Positions 38,001 to 49,078 of a stretch of 64,000 nt of DNA are shown piece after piece. Each line of letters opens with the position of its first letter. Positions within the stretch are counted from its first letter, which is position 1. The DNA comes from Oryza sativa Japonica Group (taxonomy: Eukaryota; Streptophyta; Magnoliopsida; Poales; Poaceae): the NCBI RefSeq assembly GCF_034140825.1, contig NC_089037.1, positions 35,493,001 to 35,557,000 on the forward strand. Reading direction: 5' to 3'. The notes below the pieces were generated by a model. That model saw only the letters and a list, made by a program, of their open reading frames with translations, made no database searches and was not told the origin of the DNA. The position numbers were made by a program, and so were the translations under genes.

Positions 38001-40574
38001 AACTTGGGATAAAAAGGTCAGGGGAAGCTCGGAAGCTCGCCGGCTGGCCATCATTCGTGTGCAGTGGATTGGTATGGACAGCGTACGAAAAGAAATATGC
38101 GGAATCCTTGTGTATCTTTTATTAGTAATTCTTCCTCCCCCAACCCGAGCTGAGACCACCGAGAAATATGCGTGTAAAGATTATTTGATGTCTGTGTTGA
38201 TAATGTTTGGTTAAATTTATTGGGTCTGATTAGTAAAATTATCCCATTATTGTAATAATTTATGTTAGATGGTATTATTTTCTATATCTCTTCCACTTAT
38301 ACGTGGTGTTCATTATTTTTGGTATATACAAATTTTTTCCATGGTTTTACCAGCTGGCTTAGGCTGTTTTCCTCATCTTTTTCCCCAACGCCACAAACCA
38401 GGTCGGGCCTTCTTCAAGGCCCAGGTCAGGCCTTCTTTTTGGCGTGACCGTGTTTGGGCTTCTAACTTAAATTTGTTAATTTGGTTAACAGAAACAGGAC
38501 TTCGCTAATTGTGCGGGGATAAAAGAGTCTCTCGGACATGGGTTTTGACGGACGAAATTTTTACCGGAAGCTTTATGTATTTTTTTAATTAGGTATAGAT
38601 ATCTGCCGCAACACTGAGTAACAACAATGTCCAAAGTTCATATGGAAAGACCTTGTCCCAAATGATGGATTTCAACTACAAGCATTCACAATATTGCCAT
38701 ATCTGGAAGGATCAAACGCGTTCATGGTTCCTTTCCACTTATTTTATAATTAATTCCACCAAAATGTGGTCATCAAGCTACACTGTTACTAAATCTGGAA
38801 GTAATGAGTCATTTGCAGTCCAAGTATACAGATTATGCAGTTCAGTTTCCTCTCTTAAAGTTTTCATGTGCTACCCAACTCAAAAAGATATATAACTATT
38901 GGTCCTCTGACATTCATCTACATGAATTTATACTTTTACTTGTTCAATAACAGTGGCATTGCATTTTGGGGAGAAAAAAGGTTGCCTCAGAGTTACTCAC
39001 CAAACCAATACCGATACCATAGAGGAGACGGCCTATGATCAGAAGTACAAAATCAGGTGCAAATCCAGTGACCAGAGCACCAGAAATATATAAAGCTGCA
39101 GCTGTGACCAGTTCTATTCTTCTTCCTGAACCAAGGATGGTAGTAGTAGACTAGCAGTCAATTTTCTTGCTAAAGATTATACAGTAAGGAAAAAAAACGA
39201 AAAACATTTTTTTTCGAATCACCTAGAAAATCGGCAACGCGATATGCAAGAAGCGAACCACCAAGAGCACCATAGAGTGAACCGCTTGCCTAAATTGGAT
39301 GACAAAAAATCACATTAAAGACAGTAGTGTTCTTGATTGGGAAAACAAAAAGTTTGGTAAGCATGAAAATATCTAAAAAATTACCACGAGCCCTAGCTGT
39401 ATAGATGACAGGCTGAACCAAGTGGTTCCACTGAGTTCAGCAGACTGGAGGAATAAACACCATTAGAGTGAATCAATACATGACAACTATAACAGATTGC
39501 ATAGCCAACCAAAATAGGGACTAACTTGCAGAGATATGCATGCTCCAGAGGTTGCGCCAATGTCATAACCAAAAAGGAGTCCTCCCAATGCAGGGAACAA
39601 GAACCTAGGTTCCAAACATTGACCCACAAGTAGTTAAAGCTTGATATATTTTCCAATTTCCCCTTTATGCTTTTGTTTTTTTATCCATATTCCAAGCCGT
39701 ATTAATATAATAACCACCAATGGTTTACATCCAACTATAACATTTGTCTTCAGTATGTAATCAAAATACTATGCAAACCTATCATCTCCTGAATTATAAT
39801 ATGTTCTTATCTAGCATTAAAGCAGAGAAGAGAAGACAGTGCAGAATTATATTGCATCTTACTTACAATGCATTGTACAGTCTGCCCTAATTTAATATGA
39901 TTGTTCTCATCAACACGATGAAACAAGCAATATCTACTGAACAGTTAAAAAGCATTCTCTCTCCCTTGAATTGAAATTAGGTGCCAATGCTATCCCTCAA
40001 CATTGGGAAGCTAGAACCAAACTAGAAATGCATTCCTCTTATCACCTATCACTGTCCGATTTTATCCCCAAATGTCACTGACCAAAGAGATGGAGAGGGG
40101 AGCTATCTTACGGAAGGATGATGGACGACCACGAGAACTCCTTCCCGGCCGCGCCATCTCCGGCGCCACCGCTGGAGGGCGCCTCGCCGCCCTGCGCATG
40201 TGTCCGCACCTGCACATCCACCTCCATGTCGTCAAAAACCACGACCACTACCAGCACCTTGCCCCAGGATAGAAGAAGCGACGACGGCTATAATTAGGGC
40301 GCGGAGGATTAGGGTCAGGATTCCGCACGCGGAGCCTGGGGTTGGAGGTCGCCGTCGCCGCCGCCGCCGCGGCGGCGGCGGCGCCGGTGGTGCGGAGGAG
40401 CGGCTCGGCGGCCTGCGACGACACGTGGAAGGCGTCCATCGCCGCCGCGGATCGACCTGGAGACGCCAATCCACGAGCCCCGCGTGGGCGGGGAGCGTTG
40501 GTCGGCGCAGCCGCGATGGCGTGGGGGCTGGTGGTGAGTGACGACGAGGGGAACAACCCAACCTTCGCCGCCAT
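35028..40574 (-). CDS. Plastid-type sugar/H+ symporter (D-xylose-proton symporter-like 3 type)
   Basis: Twelve exons are firm: 39604-39526, 39444-39385, 39289-39223, 39125-39001, 37325-37224, 36997-36620, 36351-36304, 36197-36135, 35987-35907, 35704-35606, 35532-35395 and 35162-35028 (TAA). An exon ending at 40112 (KEFSWSSIILP) precedes them. Major-facilitator sugar signatures follow in order: FPALGGLLFGYDIGATSG, ADFLGRRIE, GRLLYGIGIGLAMHGAP, SPRWLLLRAVQGK, ITGQPSVLYYATS, GRRPLL, SFGPISWLMVSEIFPLRTRG and PETKGLTLEEIE. They match the chloroplast protein At5g59250 better than its vacuolar relatives. A first exon 40574-40258 joined to 40171-40112 keeps frame, adds a transit-like leader and gives 583 residues, against 579 in Arabidopsis; this N-terminus is inferred. 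An internal ATG at 40227 would give 496 residues. Confidence 0.88.
37035..37162. mobile_element. Stowaway-type MITE with T16-G18 tract, in an intron
   Basis: Left CACCCTCCGTCC and right inverse of GGACAGAGGGAG, with TA at 37033-37034 and 37163-37164. The core is a palindrome GAATCTGGACATAGG...CTATGTCCAGATTC, followed by 16 T (37113-37128) running into 18 G (37129-37146). It lies in the intron after the AMHGAPLYIAE exon. Confidence 0.72.
37556..38599 (-). mobile_element. Non-autonomous Helitron in a transporter intron
   Basis: Read on the minus strand it begins TCTATACCTAATTAAAAAAA after an A (38600) and ends CTAG (37559-37556) before a T. The 3' end is preceded by a short GC-rich hairpin (CCCGTTGCAACGCACGGGC) and a T-run (ATTTTTTCTAG). 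These are the known Helitron features: 5' TC, 3' CTRR with a nearby hairpin, insertion between A and T, no target duplication. 1044 bp, no RepHel frame, so non-autonomous. It lies inside the 1.7-kb intron between exons 39001 and 37325 of the transporter. Confidence 0.8.
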
Positions 40575-40834
40575 GGCCGCGATTATAGTGAAAGTGAATC
40601 GAGCCTCACCTCGTGCTCGCGCGAGAAATAAAACAATTACTTTAATCGTTCATAATCTATTCATATCCACATTACAAAAACCACCACATATTTTTAGAAA
40701 ACTTAATCTAAACACCACAATTTTTCTAAAAATTGAGCAAATTTTTCATAAATTTATTACTTCTAGTGAGTTCAAGAAGCGACAAAAAACGAAAGCAGGG
40801 ACTGTTTAGTTTTCCAATTGCAAGCAAACGCTAG
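40575..40834 (-). promoter_or_regulatory. Upstream region of the transporter gene
   Basis: AT-rich DNA upstream of the candidate start of the minus-strand transporter; no clear TATA box in a suitable place. No other gene is seen. Confidence 0.35.
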
Positions 40835-41108
40835 CAAAGGACCAAAATTTAATTTTGAAAATTGGCAAGGGCCGCGCGAACGCGTACCCCCTCCACCACA
40901 AATTATGACGTCCACTCTCCCACTTGGGGAGATGGTAAGCCAACGCGCCCACCAAGTGCAATGTGGGCCATTGGCCTAGGCCACGAGCCTTCCTGATCGC
41001 CCGTTGACCCCGTCCAGGTAAGTATGGAGCAACGGATCTCGGGGTTCTGTACTTATACCGAAAGAGCACCAGGCAATCGACGCAAACTTTCGAGGTGGTA
41101 CTAATGTG
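40835..41108. repeat. Promoter-like duplicated segment, copy 1
   Basis: About 270 bp match 42466-42735 in the same orientation with few differences through the middle 180 bp. Both copies hold TGACGTCCACTCTCCCACTT, GTGGGCCATTGGCCTAGGCC (site II type) and CCAGGTAAGTATGGAGCAA, which includes a perfect plant 5' splice-site consensus. No open frame is kept through it, so it looks like a promoter plus leader exon rather than coding DNA. Confidence 0.8.
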
Positions 41109-42465
<1,357 letters not shown>

Positions 42466-42735
42466 CAAGGACCGAAATTTAATCTAAGAGAGTTGGCAGG
42501 GGCCGCGCGGACGCGTACCCCCTCTACCACAAATTATGACGTCCACTCTCCCACTTGGGGAGATGGTAAGCTAACGCGCCCACCAAGTGCAATGTGGGCC
42601 ATTGGCCTAGGCCACGAGCCTTCTTGATCGCCCGTTGACCCCGTCCAGGTAAGTATGGAGCAATAGTGCACGGGGCTCTCTACTTATAGCCATCTCTCCC
42701 ACCCGCACCTCCTCGACTCCGCGAGGTGGTACTAA
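42466..42735. repeat. Promoter-like duplicated segment, copy 2
   Basis: Direct copy of 40835-41108 (see there), 1.6 kb downstream. Beyond the shared donor the copies diverge and re-align at GAGGTGGTACTAAT. This copy also has CTACTTATAGCC as a TATA-like word. The MULE at 42765 inserted just past its right end. Confidence 0.8.
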
Positions 42736-42764
42736 TCCCCGACGCTTCCACCCGTTTTCGGTAG

Positions 42765-45695
42765 GAATTTTTTTTATTTATAATTTTTTTTATTAAAAGT
42801 TTTACAAAAATAATTTTCCATTTTGAAAATTGACGGGAGTAGTCGCCTACCGCCCTCTGGGAGGGCGAGGCGAAAATGACGTGGCAGCCGGCCGTTCGCT
42901 CTCGGGCGACGGCCGTCAACGAAATTTGCAGGCGGCCCCCTTGCCGCCCTCCGCTAGGGCGATTTTATACTGTGCGGGGGGCCGCCTGCAAATGAGCGGC
43001 GAGGGGGGGCATGGAATTTTGCAGGCGGCCCCCTTGCCGCCCTCCGCTAGGGCGATTTTGTACTGTGCAGGGGGCCGCCTGCAAATGGGCGGCGAGGGGG
43101 CATGGAATTTTGCAGGCGGCCCCCTTGCCGCCCTGGGGGAGGGCGATTTTATAGTGTGCTCTATATTTTTTAATAAATATCAATAGTTATCAAATCTTTT
43201 TATATTGAAAATTATACAAGATTAAAATCTCCAAGACTGGTAAAATACAATTTTATTATTTTTAGGGCATATTTGGATTGTTACCGTACAAATATTTTGT
43301 TTGTGCCAAAATATAAGCAAGTTTTGGCACTACCAAATATTTGGTAAGGTAAAATTGCATTTGATCATATTTGGTTTGCTGCCAAAATGTAAAATTGTAG
43401 TGAAGAATGTTCTACATAATCTTAAATCTAGATTACGTATTACCAATGAATAGGCTTCCATTTTCGTGTGTGGTGTGCTAGTGGGAAAGAAGATATGAAG
43501 AGGTTGCCTTCAGATTGTCAATTATATAGCGTCGTTTTCACTGCAATATATGTGAACTCAATGAGATACATTATTCATTAGATGTGACAAGACGATCACG
43601 CGTGGGCGTGATTCACTTTATGTCAACAGGCAGCGCCGAAAGTTGATAGTGATAACTCGAGCTGCCGCTTTTCATGTGTGCTGTTGTGGACTGTGCGCGC
43701 TACTGGATCTGACACTACCGTGAAGCGCCGAAAGTGTGTTGTCGTGAGCATAAGTTGTTCTAGCACCATATGAATGAAAAGAACTATGTAGACGAGACAA
43801 ACACAAGTAGTACTGCAGTAGTAATAGCAAAAGTAGTACTGCTTTACAAGTTTGTAAGCCAAAAGAAACGGTCACATAAGGACTGAAGAGGTAGAACACT
43901 ACTGACGAGGCCTCTTACCCCTGTCCCTCCTACCCTGCGCCCTAATGTGCCCCTGGGAGTACGTGAGTCGGTCCGGGGGTACGGCACGGCCAACCCGTCC
44001 TGCCTGTACAGGTGTGACCTCTGGCTGCTCCTGAGTGTGCGCCTCTGGAGCTCCTCCAAGCTGAGAGGAGCCTAGTACGTCGTGGTGGTGTGCACCGTGC
44101 AAGTCGTCGTCGTAGAACTGGCTAGTAGGACCAGTCCTACCGGCGTGAGACGAAGAGGCCCCAGTACCGAAGATCCCGGCTGCGAATCCTGCTGGACAAG
44201 GACCATCAGTTTCGTACAAGTATTTAACAGTAGTAATAAAAAGTAAAGTCCAGAGAAGTCCTCATTTGCCCAATCAGTGGCCATTACATCACCTTCCTCA
44301 TCGGATGATGCGTCGTCGTCCGCTTCCTCATTATCCGAATCTTCCCTCTCCATTTCATCAACAATTATACCGACTCTCTCCCCCTCATCCGCCATGCCCA
44401 TGGCCTGCTCCTCCCTTGGTTGATTTTCCTCATTTTGCATCGATGGTCCAACAACATCCCCTGCATTGATAGGACCCTCTACATCTTCGGTTTGCATTGA
44501 AACATTTATATCTTTCTCTTGTACCAACACAAATATAACGAGGGGCCATGACCGTTCAAAAGCCATTTCCACATACCGTCTCCAAGCATCAGTGCTGTCC
44601 ATCGGCATTAGTTCCCAAAAATAACCTTCTGTTGCACGACTCACTACAACTGATACTGACATTGTGTAGACTTCTTGGTCTATTCTAAATCCTCTCAACA
44701 ACCAACTATAAATTGACTGAAATGTTCTCTCCGCAGGCCTATCGATGCCCTTAGATGTCATTACAAAATCTGACAGATCAACACCATCTGGACCAAATCT
44801 AATATTTCCTTCACCGTGAACTATCTGAAATGTGACCTTACTTGACATTGTGCCTGATGAAAACAATAACTGCGTTAACCTTGCATTTCTGTACTACGCC
44901 CTAAGTTACATTCTCTACAATATTGTTCTCTAAATTTCTAAAATTACGTTACATTCTCCAGATCAAACTAACTACATCTTACAATTAACACTACTGTCTA
45001 TGTCTCAATTCATACTATTATATTCTATGCTCTGGATCTACACATATGTGCTCTGTGCTACAGATGTGCTAAAATATATGGAACTAAAACTAAAACGCAA
45101 CATATATACTCAAACATAACATATTAGTACAAATGCAAAAGATGTATGGGAGCATACCTGTGATGAAGTGAGCGAACCAGCAGGGCTTCGCCGCTCCCCT
45201 TCTGCTGCCCTCCCCTCTCTCTCTTTCGTTTTTTTTGGATTTTTAGTGAATATAATGAAATTTAACAGAGGAGGGACTGGGCTTTATAGGGGGAGGCAAA
45301 AAATCGCCCTCCCCCAGGGCGGCAAGGGGGCCGCCTGCAAAATTCCATGCCCCCTCGCCGCCCATTTGTAGGCGGCCCCCCGCACAGTACAAAATCGCCC
45401 TAGCGGAGGGCGGCAAGGGGGCCGCCTGCAAAATTCCATGCCCCCCTCGCCGCCCATTTGCAGGCGGCCCCCCGCACAGTATAAAATCGCCCTAGCGGAG
45501 GGCGGCAAGGGGGCCGCCTGCAAATTTCGTTGACGGCCGTCGCCCGAGAGCGAACGGCCGGCTGCCACGTCATTTTCGCCGCCCTTAAAAATCGCCCTCC
45601 CAGAGAGCGGTAGGCAACTACTTCCGTCAATTTTCAAAATGGAAAATTATTTTTGTAAAACTTTTAATAAAAAAAATTATAAATAAAAAAAATTC
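42765..45695. mobile_element. MULE with repeated hairpin arms and a remnant MuDR-like gene
   Basis: A 10-bp target duplication TTTTCGGTAG occurs at 42755-42764 and 45696-45705. The terminal repeats start GAATTTTTTTTATTTATAAT and are about 400 bp each (42765-43165; 45290-45695). Each arm holds three tandem units, about 91-93 bp apart, of a hairpin-forming block with GCAGGCGGCCCCC and GGGGGCCGCCTGC as stem. In the left arm the units start at 42928, 43021 and 43112. The core encodes part of a MuDR-type protein on the minus strand. About 43266-43400 resembles a MITE family with the word TTTGGCACTACCAAATA. The long arms are very alike, which suggests recent activity or gene conversion. Confidence 0.9.
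43899..44848 (-). pseudogene. N-terminal region of a MuDR-like (MULE) transposase
   Basis: From ATG 44848 the minus strand encodes about 200 residues typical of the N-terminal part of plant MULE proteins: GPDGVDLSDF, RPAERTFQSIYSWLLRGF, VYTMSVSVVVSRATEGYFWE and WRRYVEMAFERSWPL, then an acidic stretch (NEEADDDASSDEEGD). The plant MULE transposase catalytic and SWIM zinc-finger parts are absent. A second exon, after an acceptor near 44195, ends GRRDRGKRPRQ at 43899. So it is an internally deleted transposase that probably cannot move the element by itself. Confidence 0.72.
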
Positions 45696-45705
45696 TTTTC
45701 GGTAG

Positions 45706-47628
45706 GCGGCAAGATGGGCCTGCATGGGCCGTAGTCTACTGGTTTGGAGACAAAAGAGGCCCACATTGATAGGCTGCGACGGGTAAGCTACTTCCTGGGC
45801 CTCACTCTAGTACGAGAGAAGCACACTTGGGCCTGGACAACTCTTTTTCCTGTTCTTTTCAGCACGTGTGTCTCTCTCTTGCCGTCCTTTGTCTCAGATT
45901 CTTCTCCCTCTGTTCCTTCAACTGTTCAACATCACCACGACACCACCACATGATGAATCAATAAAAAACATCGGGAGTAGCTATATTTATAGCGCCATAT
46001 TTTTTATCAAAAAATAGTCAGCATGTATTTACATTGTAAGTTACTAAATTAGATATGTAAATTTAATGGATTTACAATGTAAATTTTAAAATTACATATG
46101 TAAGTCTTAAAATTACATAGTAATTACATATGTAAGTGGTGTGTAAGTGAGATGTAAATTTAAATCTTACATTGGAAAAGTTAAAAAGCAAAAGCATATG
46201 CAGTCCTTACTTTATAGGAGATGATTTTGAGAAGAAATCGAACGGTCCGGCAAGCACAACCGAAAACTCGTGCAGAGCAATCGGACGCACAGAGAAGCCG
46301 ACTGAGATCAGCCCAAAAAATTGTCGACATATTTTTAGCTAAGTCCAAAACATCACCACATGAGCAATTTAGTGGAACTCTTTCTTCTTTAGTACTGGCA
46401 ATGTTGCTCTAGAGACCGTGCAGACTGCAGGTCTCTTCAGATTTGGACCACGGATTCAGATAGTGGTATTGCAAACTTGCGCGACTGCAATGTTGAATTC
46501 AAACATGTAAAGTCACCCCAAATTTGCACTATTGGAGATTGGTTCTTGGCTTCTTGCCGAGCATATTCCTCACTTTCCCATCCTTTCGTGCCTAAACAAG
46601 CGGCCTAGTGAAAATCATGGCAACGCATATCCTTGTGGAAATGCGAATCCCCAGAGGCCCAGACCGTCCTCCACTAAGCAAAGTGCAAGCTCACTATCGT
46701 GGATGTTGTTCATGGCAATCGTCCTGATTAATTCGGTTGACAGCAACACAAGCCTTCTGATGTGCAGTTCCCAAATTTCACCGACCGTTCGTCCCCAATC
46801 GTGTCCAGGTTCATACACCCCGGAACAGCATGCCGGATCGCGTCCAGGTTCATGCTGTATTACCCTCATCATGTTAGAGTTCTAGATTACAAGATCTTAA
46901 GCTTTAGCCTATAAACAATCACCTCTCCTAATTATAAAATCAATCTACCGACCTATGTTTGAAGCCATCAATGATTCTTCTAGTTTTGTCTTTTGTTCAT
47001 TTGCTTTTCTCGTTCTGATTTCCTGTTGATGAAAAGAAACAGCAGAGAACCTCACGTACTCCTTACAGTGCGCACTTGATCGGGCAATTAGATTTAGGGT
47101 TTGGCGTCCTCTCCTAACCCTTATCGACATAAGTAGACAAAATCAACCAACAGCATGTCATAAGCTTTTACAGGCATCCTTGTAATCCAATTGAGATTAA
47201 TACAGAAGAGGAGAGAAAGCATCAGAGCCAGACAAACAGCAACGGAAAATATGAACCAAGCACGCATCCATCATCATTTCGCTAGCAACAATTTCACTCA
47301 TATCCAACATATGAAGGTGAAAAAAAATTTACCATTACAATTTCGTCTCATCACACAGGCCGTTTGTACATATAGCTCGGCGAGTAATCTCTACACAATT
47401 ACTCCGTAGTTAGCAGAGCGAGGAGATGAAAACTGGAGGCTGATTCCAGCACATAAACCTGAAACCAGCTGCTCCCTCCAATCACCTCCAGTACAGTAGG
47501 TACTACTGCTTCTTCACTTCTTCAGCTTTTCCAAAAAAAAAAAGGGACAAACAAAAACCACTCTTAATTAAGTAAGGCCGGTCGGTGGCGGTGGCCGGTG
47601 GGTCGGGTCAGATGGGCGGCGGGGGAGG
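45706..47628. other. Intergenic; AT-rich repeat and 3' UTR of the inhibitor gene
   Basis: 45980-46190 is an AT-rich stretch with many variants of TTACATATGTAAGT and GTAAATTTA in both orientations, likely a decayed MITE. Frames at 46532-46885 on both strands have no known domain. The 3' UTR of the Bowman-Birk gene probably covers about 47400-47628. No gene is called. Confidence 0.4.
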
Positions 47629-48117
47629 TCAGCGGGCGGCGGCGGTGCAGCGGCGCTGGCAGAGGTTGGGGATGCGGTCCATGCACTGGTAGACCGGCGG
47701 GGAGACGCTGAGGCTGGACTTGACGCAGCTCTTGCACGCCGGGTGGCACCCCGCCGGCCTCGCGTCCATGCACTGGCACTGCGGCGGGATCGACTTGGTG
47801 CACCCGCCGCAGTTGTCGCAGCACGGCCACGCCGCCGCCGCCCCCTTCGCCGCCAGCGACCGTGCTTCTCCTCCTCTCTCGCCTTCCCCTGAAAAGAAGC
47901 CCAAATATTTCTCCTTCAATTTAGCTCCTGACCCAAGCAAGAAGTCGCTCCAAGAAAGCAAATATCTTTCGATTCCTCTGCTTTTGCTCGTACCTCTGCC
48001 ATGGAGATGGGAGTGGTGGTGGTGGTGGTGCCTGCCGCTGGATTCGGCGAAGGGGAGCGCCGCGAGGAAGACGGCGAGAAGAACAAAGGCCAAGAACAGA
48101 GCCGAGCTGCTCCTCAT
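47629..48117 (-). CDS. Bowman-Birk type trypsin inhibitor, secreted
   Basis: ATG 48117 to TGA at 47629-47631. Residues 1-28 are a signal peptide ([20 protein letters not shown]), followed by a His-rich stretch. The inhibitor core has the Bowman-Birk cysteine pattern: [18 protein letters not shown] with Lys at the P1 position (trypsin-type), then CHPACKSCV and [16 protein letters not shown] likely intron (47889-47993, GTACGA...TTTTCAG) of 105 nt removes a segment of unlike composition; spliced exons 48117-47994 and 47888-47629 give 127 residues. Unspliced, the frame stays open and gives 162 residues. The second loop lacks a clear reactive site, as in many monocot forms. Plant inhibitors of this kind respond to wounding and insects. 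Confidence 0.92.
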   Translation of the reverse strand: MRSSSALFLAFVLLAVFLAALPFAESSGRHHHHHHSHLHGRGTSKSRGIERYLLSWSDFLLGSGAKLKEKYLGFFSGEGERGGEARSLAAKGAAAAWPCCDNCGGCTKSIPPQCQCMDARPAGCHPACKSCVKSSLSVSPPVYQCMDRIPNLCQRRCTAAAR

Positions 48118-48214
48118 CTCTCGCTTTCGTTTTTTTTTCCCTATCTGCAAGAAGAATTCGCTTGTTGTTGTTGCTGTTGTGTCTATCTATCTGTACGCGG
48201 CTAATAGAAGTCTG

Positions 48215-48224
48215 CTCTTATAGG
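48215..48224 (-). promoter_or_regulatory. TATA box of the Bowman-Birk gene
   Basis: CCTATAAGAG on the minus strand, about 100 bp before the ATG, which gives a leader of about 70 nt. Good position and sequence. Confidence 0.7.
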
Positions 48225-48835
48225 GACAAAATCTAAACTGTGTGCCCCTCTGCTCCCCTGCCCACTGAGAAACCACCAAGTTGACGATAGATAGGGGTGT
48301 GTGGTGTGATGATAAGTGTACAACTTCTAAAGGGGCCCTTATATTGTGATAGAATTAGGAGATTCTTATCGCCATATTTCTCTTTTTTTTTGTGTGACCA
48401 CTACATTTCCCCAAAATTGTGGAGTATGAAGGCTCCATGAGCTTGATTCTAAAAATTTCTGATGAGAATCTGAACCAACTCCTAGTTTACTAGATTTTAA
48501 AACTATATTTTTTTAAGAAAAAAATTAGCTACATGAAGTTTCCGAAAATAGGACACAAATAATTCATGTTCATAATTTGAGCCCTTAGTTATCCAGAGGA
48601 AAATACAAAGATATGCATAGCACATAAAACTACTTAATGGATTTTTTCTCTCTTACGTACATTGAAATACAAAGTTATGTACAACCCAATATCCTAGAAG
48701 AAAACGATGACCCCGATTACACTTAGTTGTGTTGGTAAATGAAAGGTGCTAACATATTCCAAAGCAAACTGGTAAATGTTTATGCAAGCTTAGATCACAC
48801 TTAGGTTGTGTTCAGTAGCTTCAGATGGGACCTAA
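48225..48835. other. Intergenic, promoter side of the inhibitor gene
   Basis: AT-rich. No gene or clear repeat boundary is seen. The word GGTAAATGAAAGGTGCTAACA at about 48733 recurs near 49290 as GGTAAATGAAAGATGCCGACA, with AAGCTTAGATCA following in both, so 48730-48800 and 49285-49355 are diverged direct copies. Confidence 0.5.
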
Positions 48836-49078
48836 GAGCCAGTACAACAGCATACTATAAGCCAACTATTAACACATATCGAGTAGATAAATAAGAAGAG
48901 AGAAGAGCAGCGGGCTATAAATTTGTACCTAGATTATAAAATATAATGTGTGTTTGACAGGTAGGACCAGATATTACTAGTGTTGTATATGTTTATAGGT
49001 ATCTATTGTATAAATTGGCTACTAAATTGACTATAGATGATTTGAAGTTAGTCGTTCGATATACTATTAAACATGCTC
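48836..49078. mobile_element. Tourist-type (PIF/Harbinger) MITE, copy 2
   Basis: Ends GAGCCAGTACAACAGC and inverse of the right end (GAGCATGTTTAATAGT), with TAA duplications at 48833-48835 and 49079-49081. Same family and length class as 29972-30215; shared internal words include AGAGAAGAGCAGCGGGCTA. Confidence 0.8.

Noticed and set aside
42830-43186. 118-residue frame in the MULE arm
   Set aside because: Made of the tandem hairpin units (repeated FAGGPLAALGEG-like blocks), mirrored in the other arm.
46532-46885. Overlapping frames on both strands
   Set aside because: No recognised domain, no splice support and no regulatory context.
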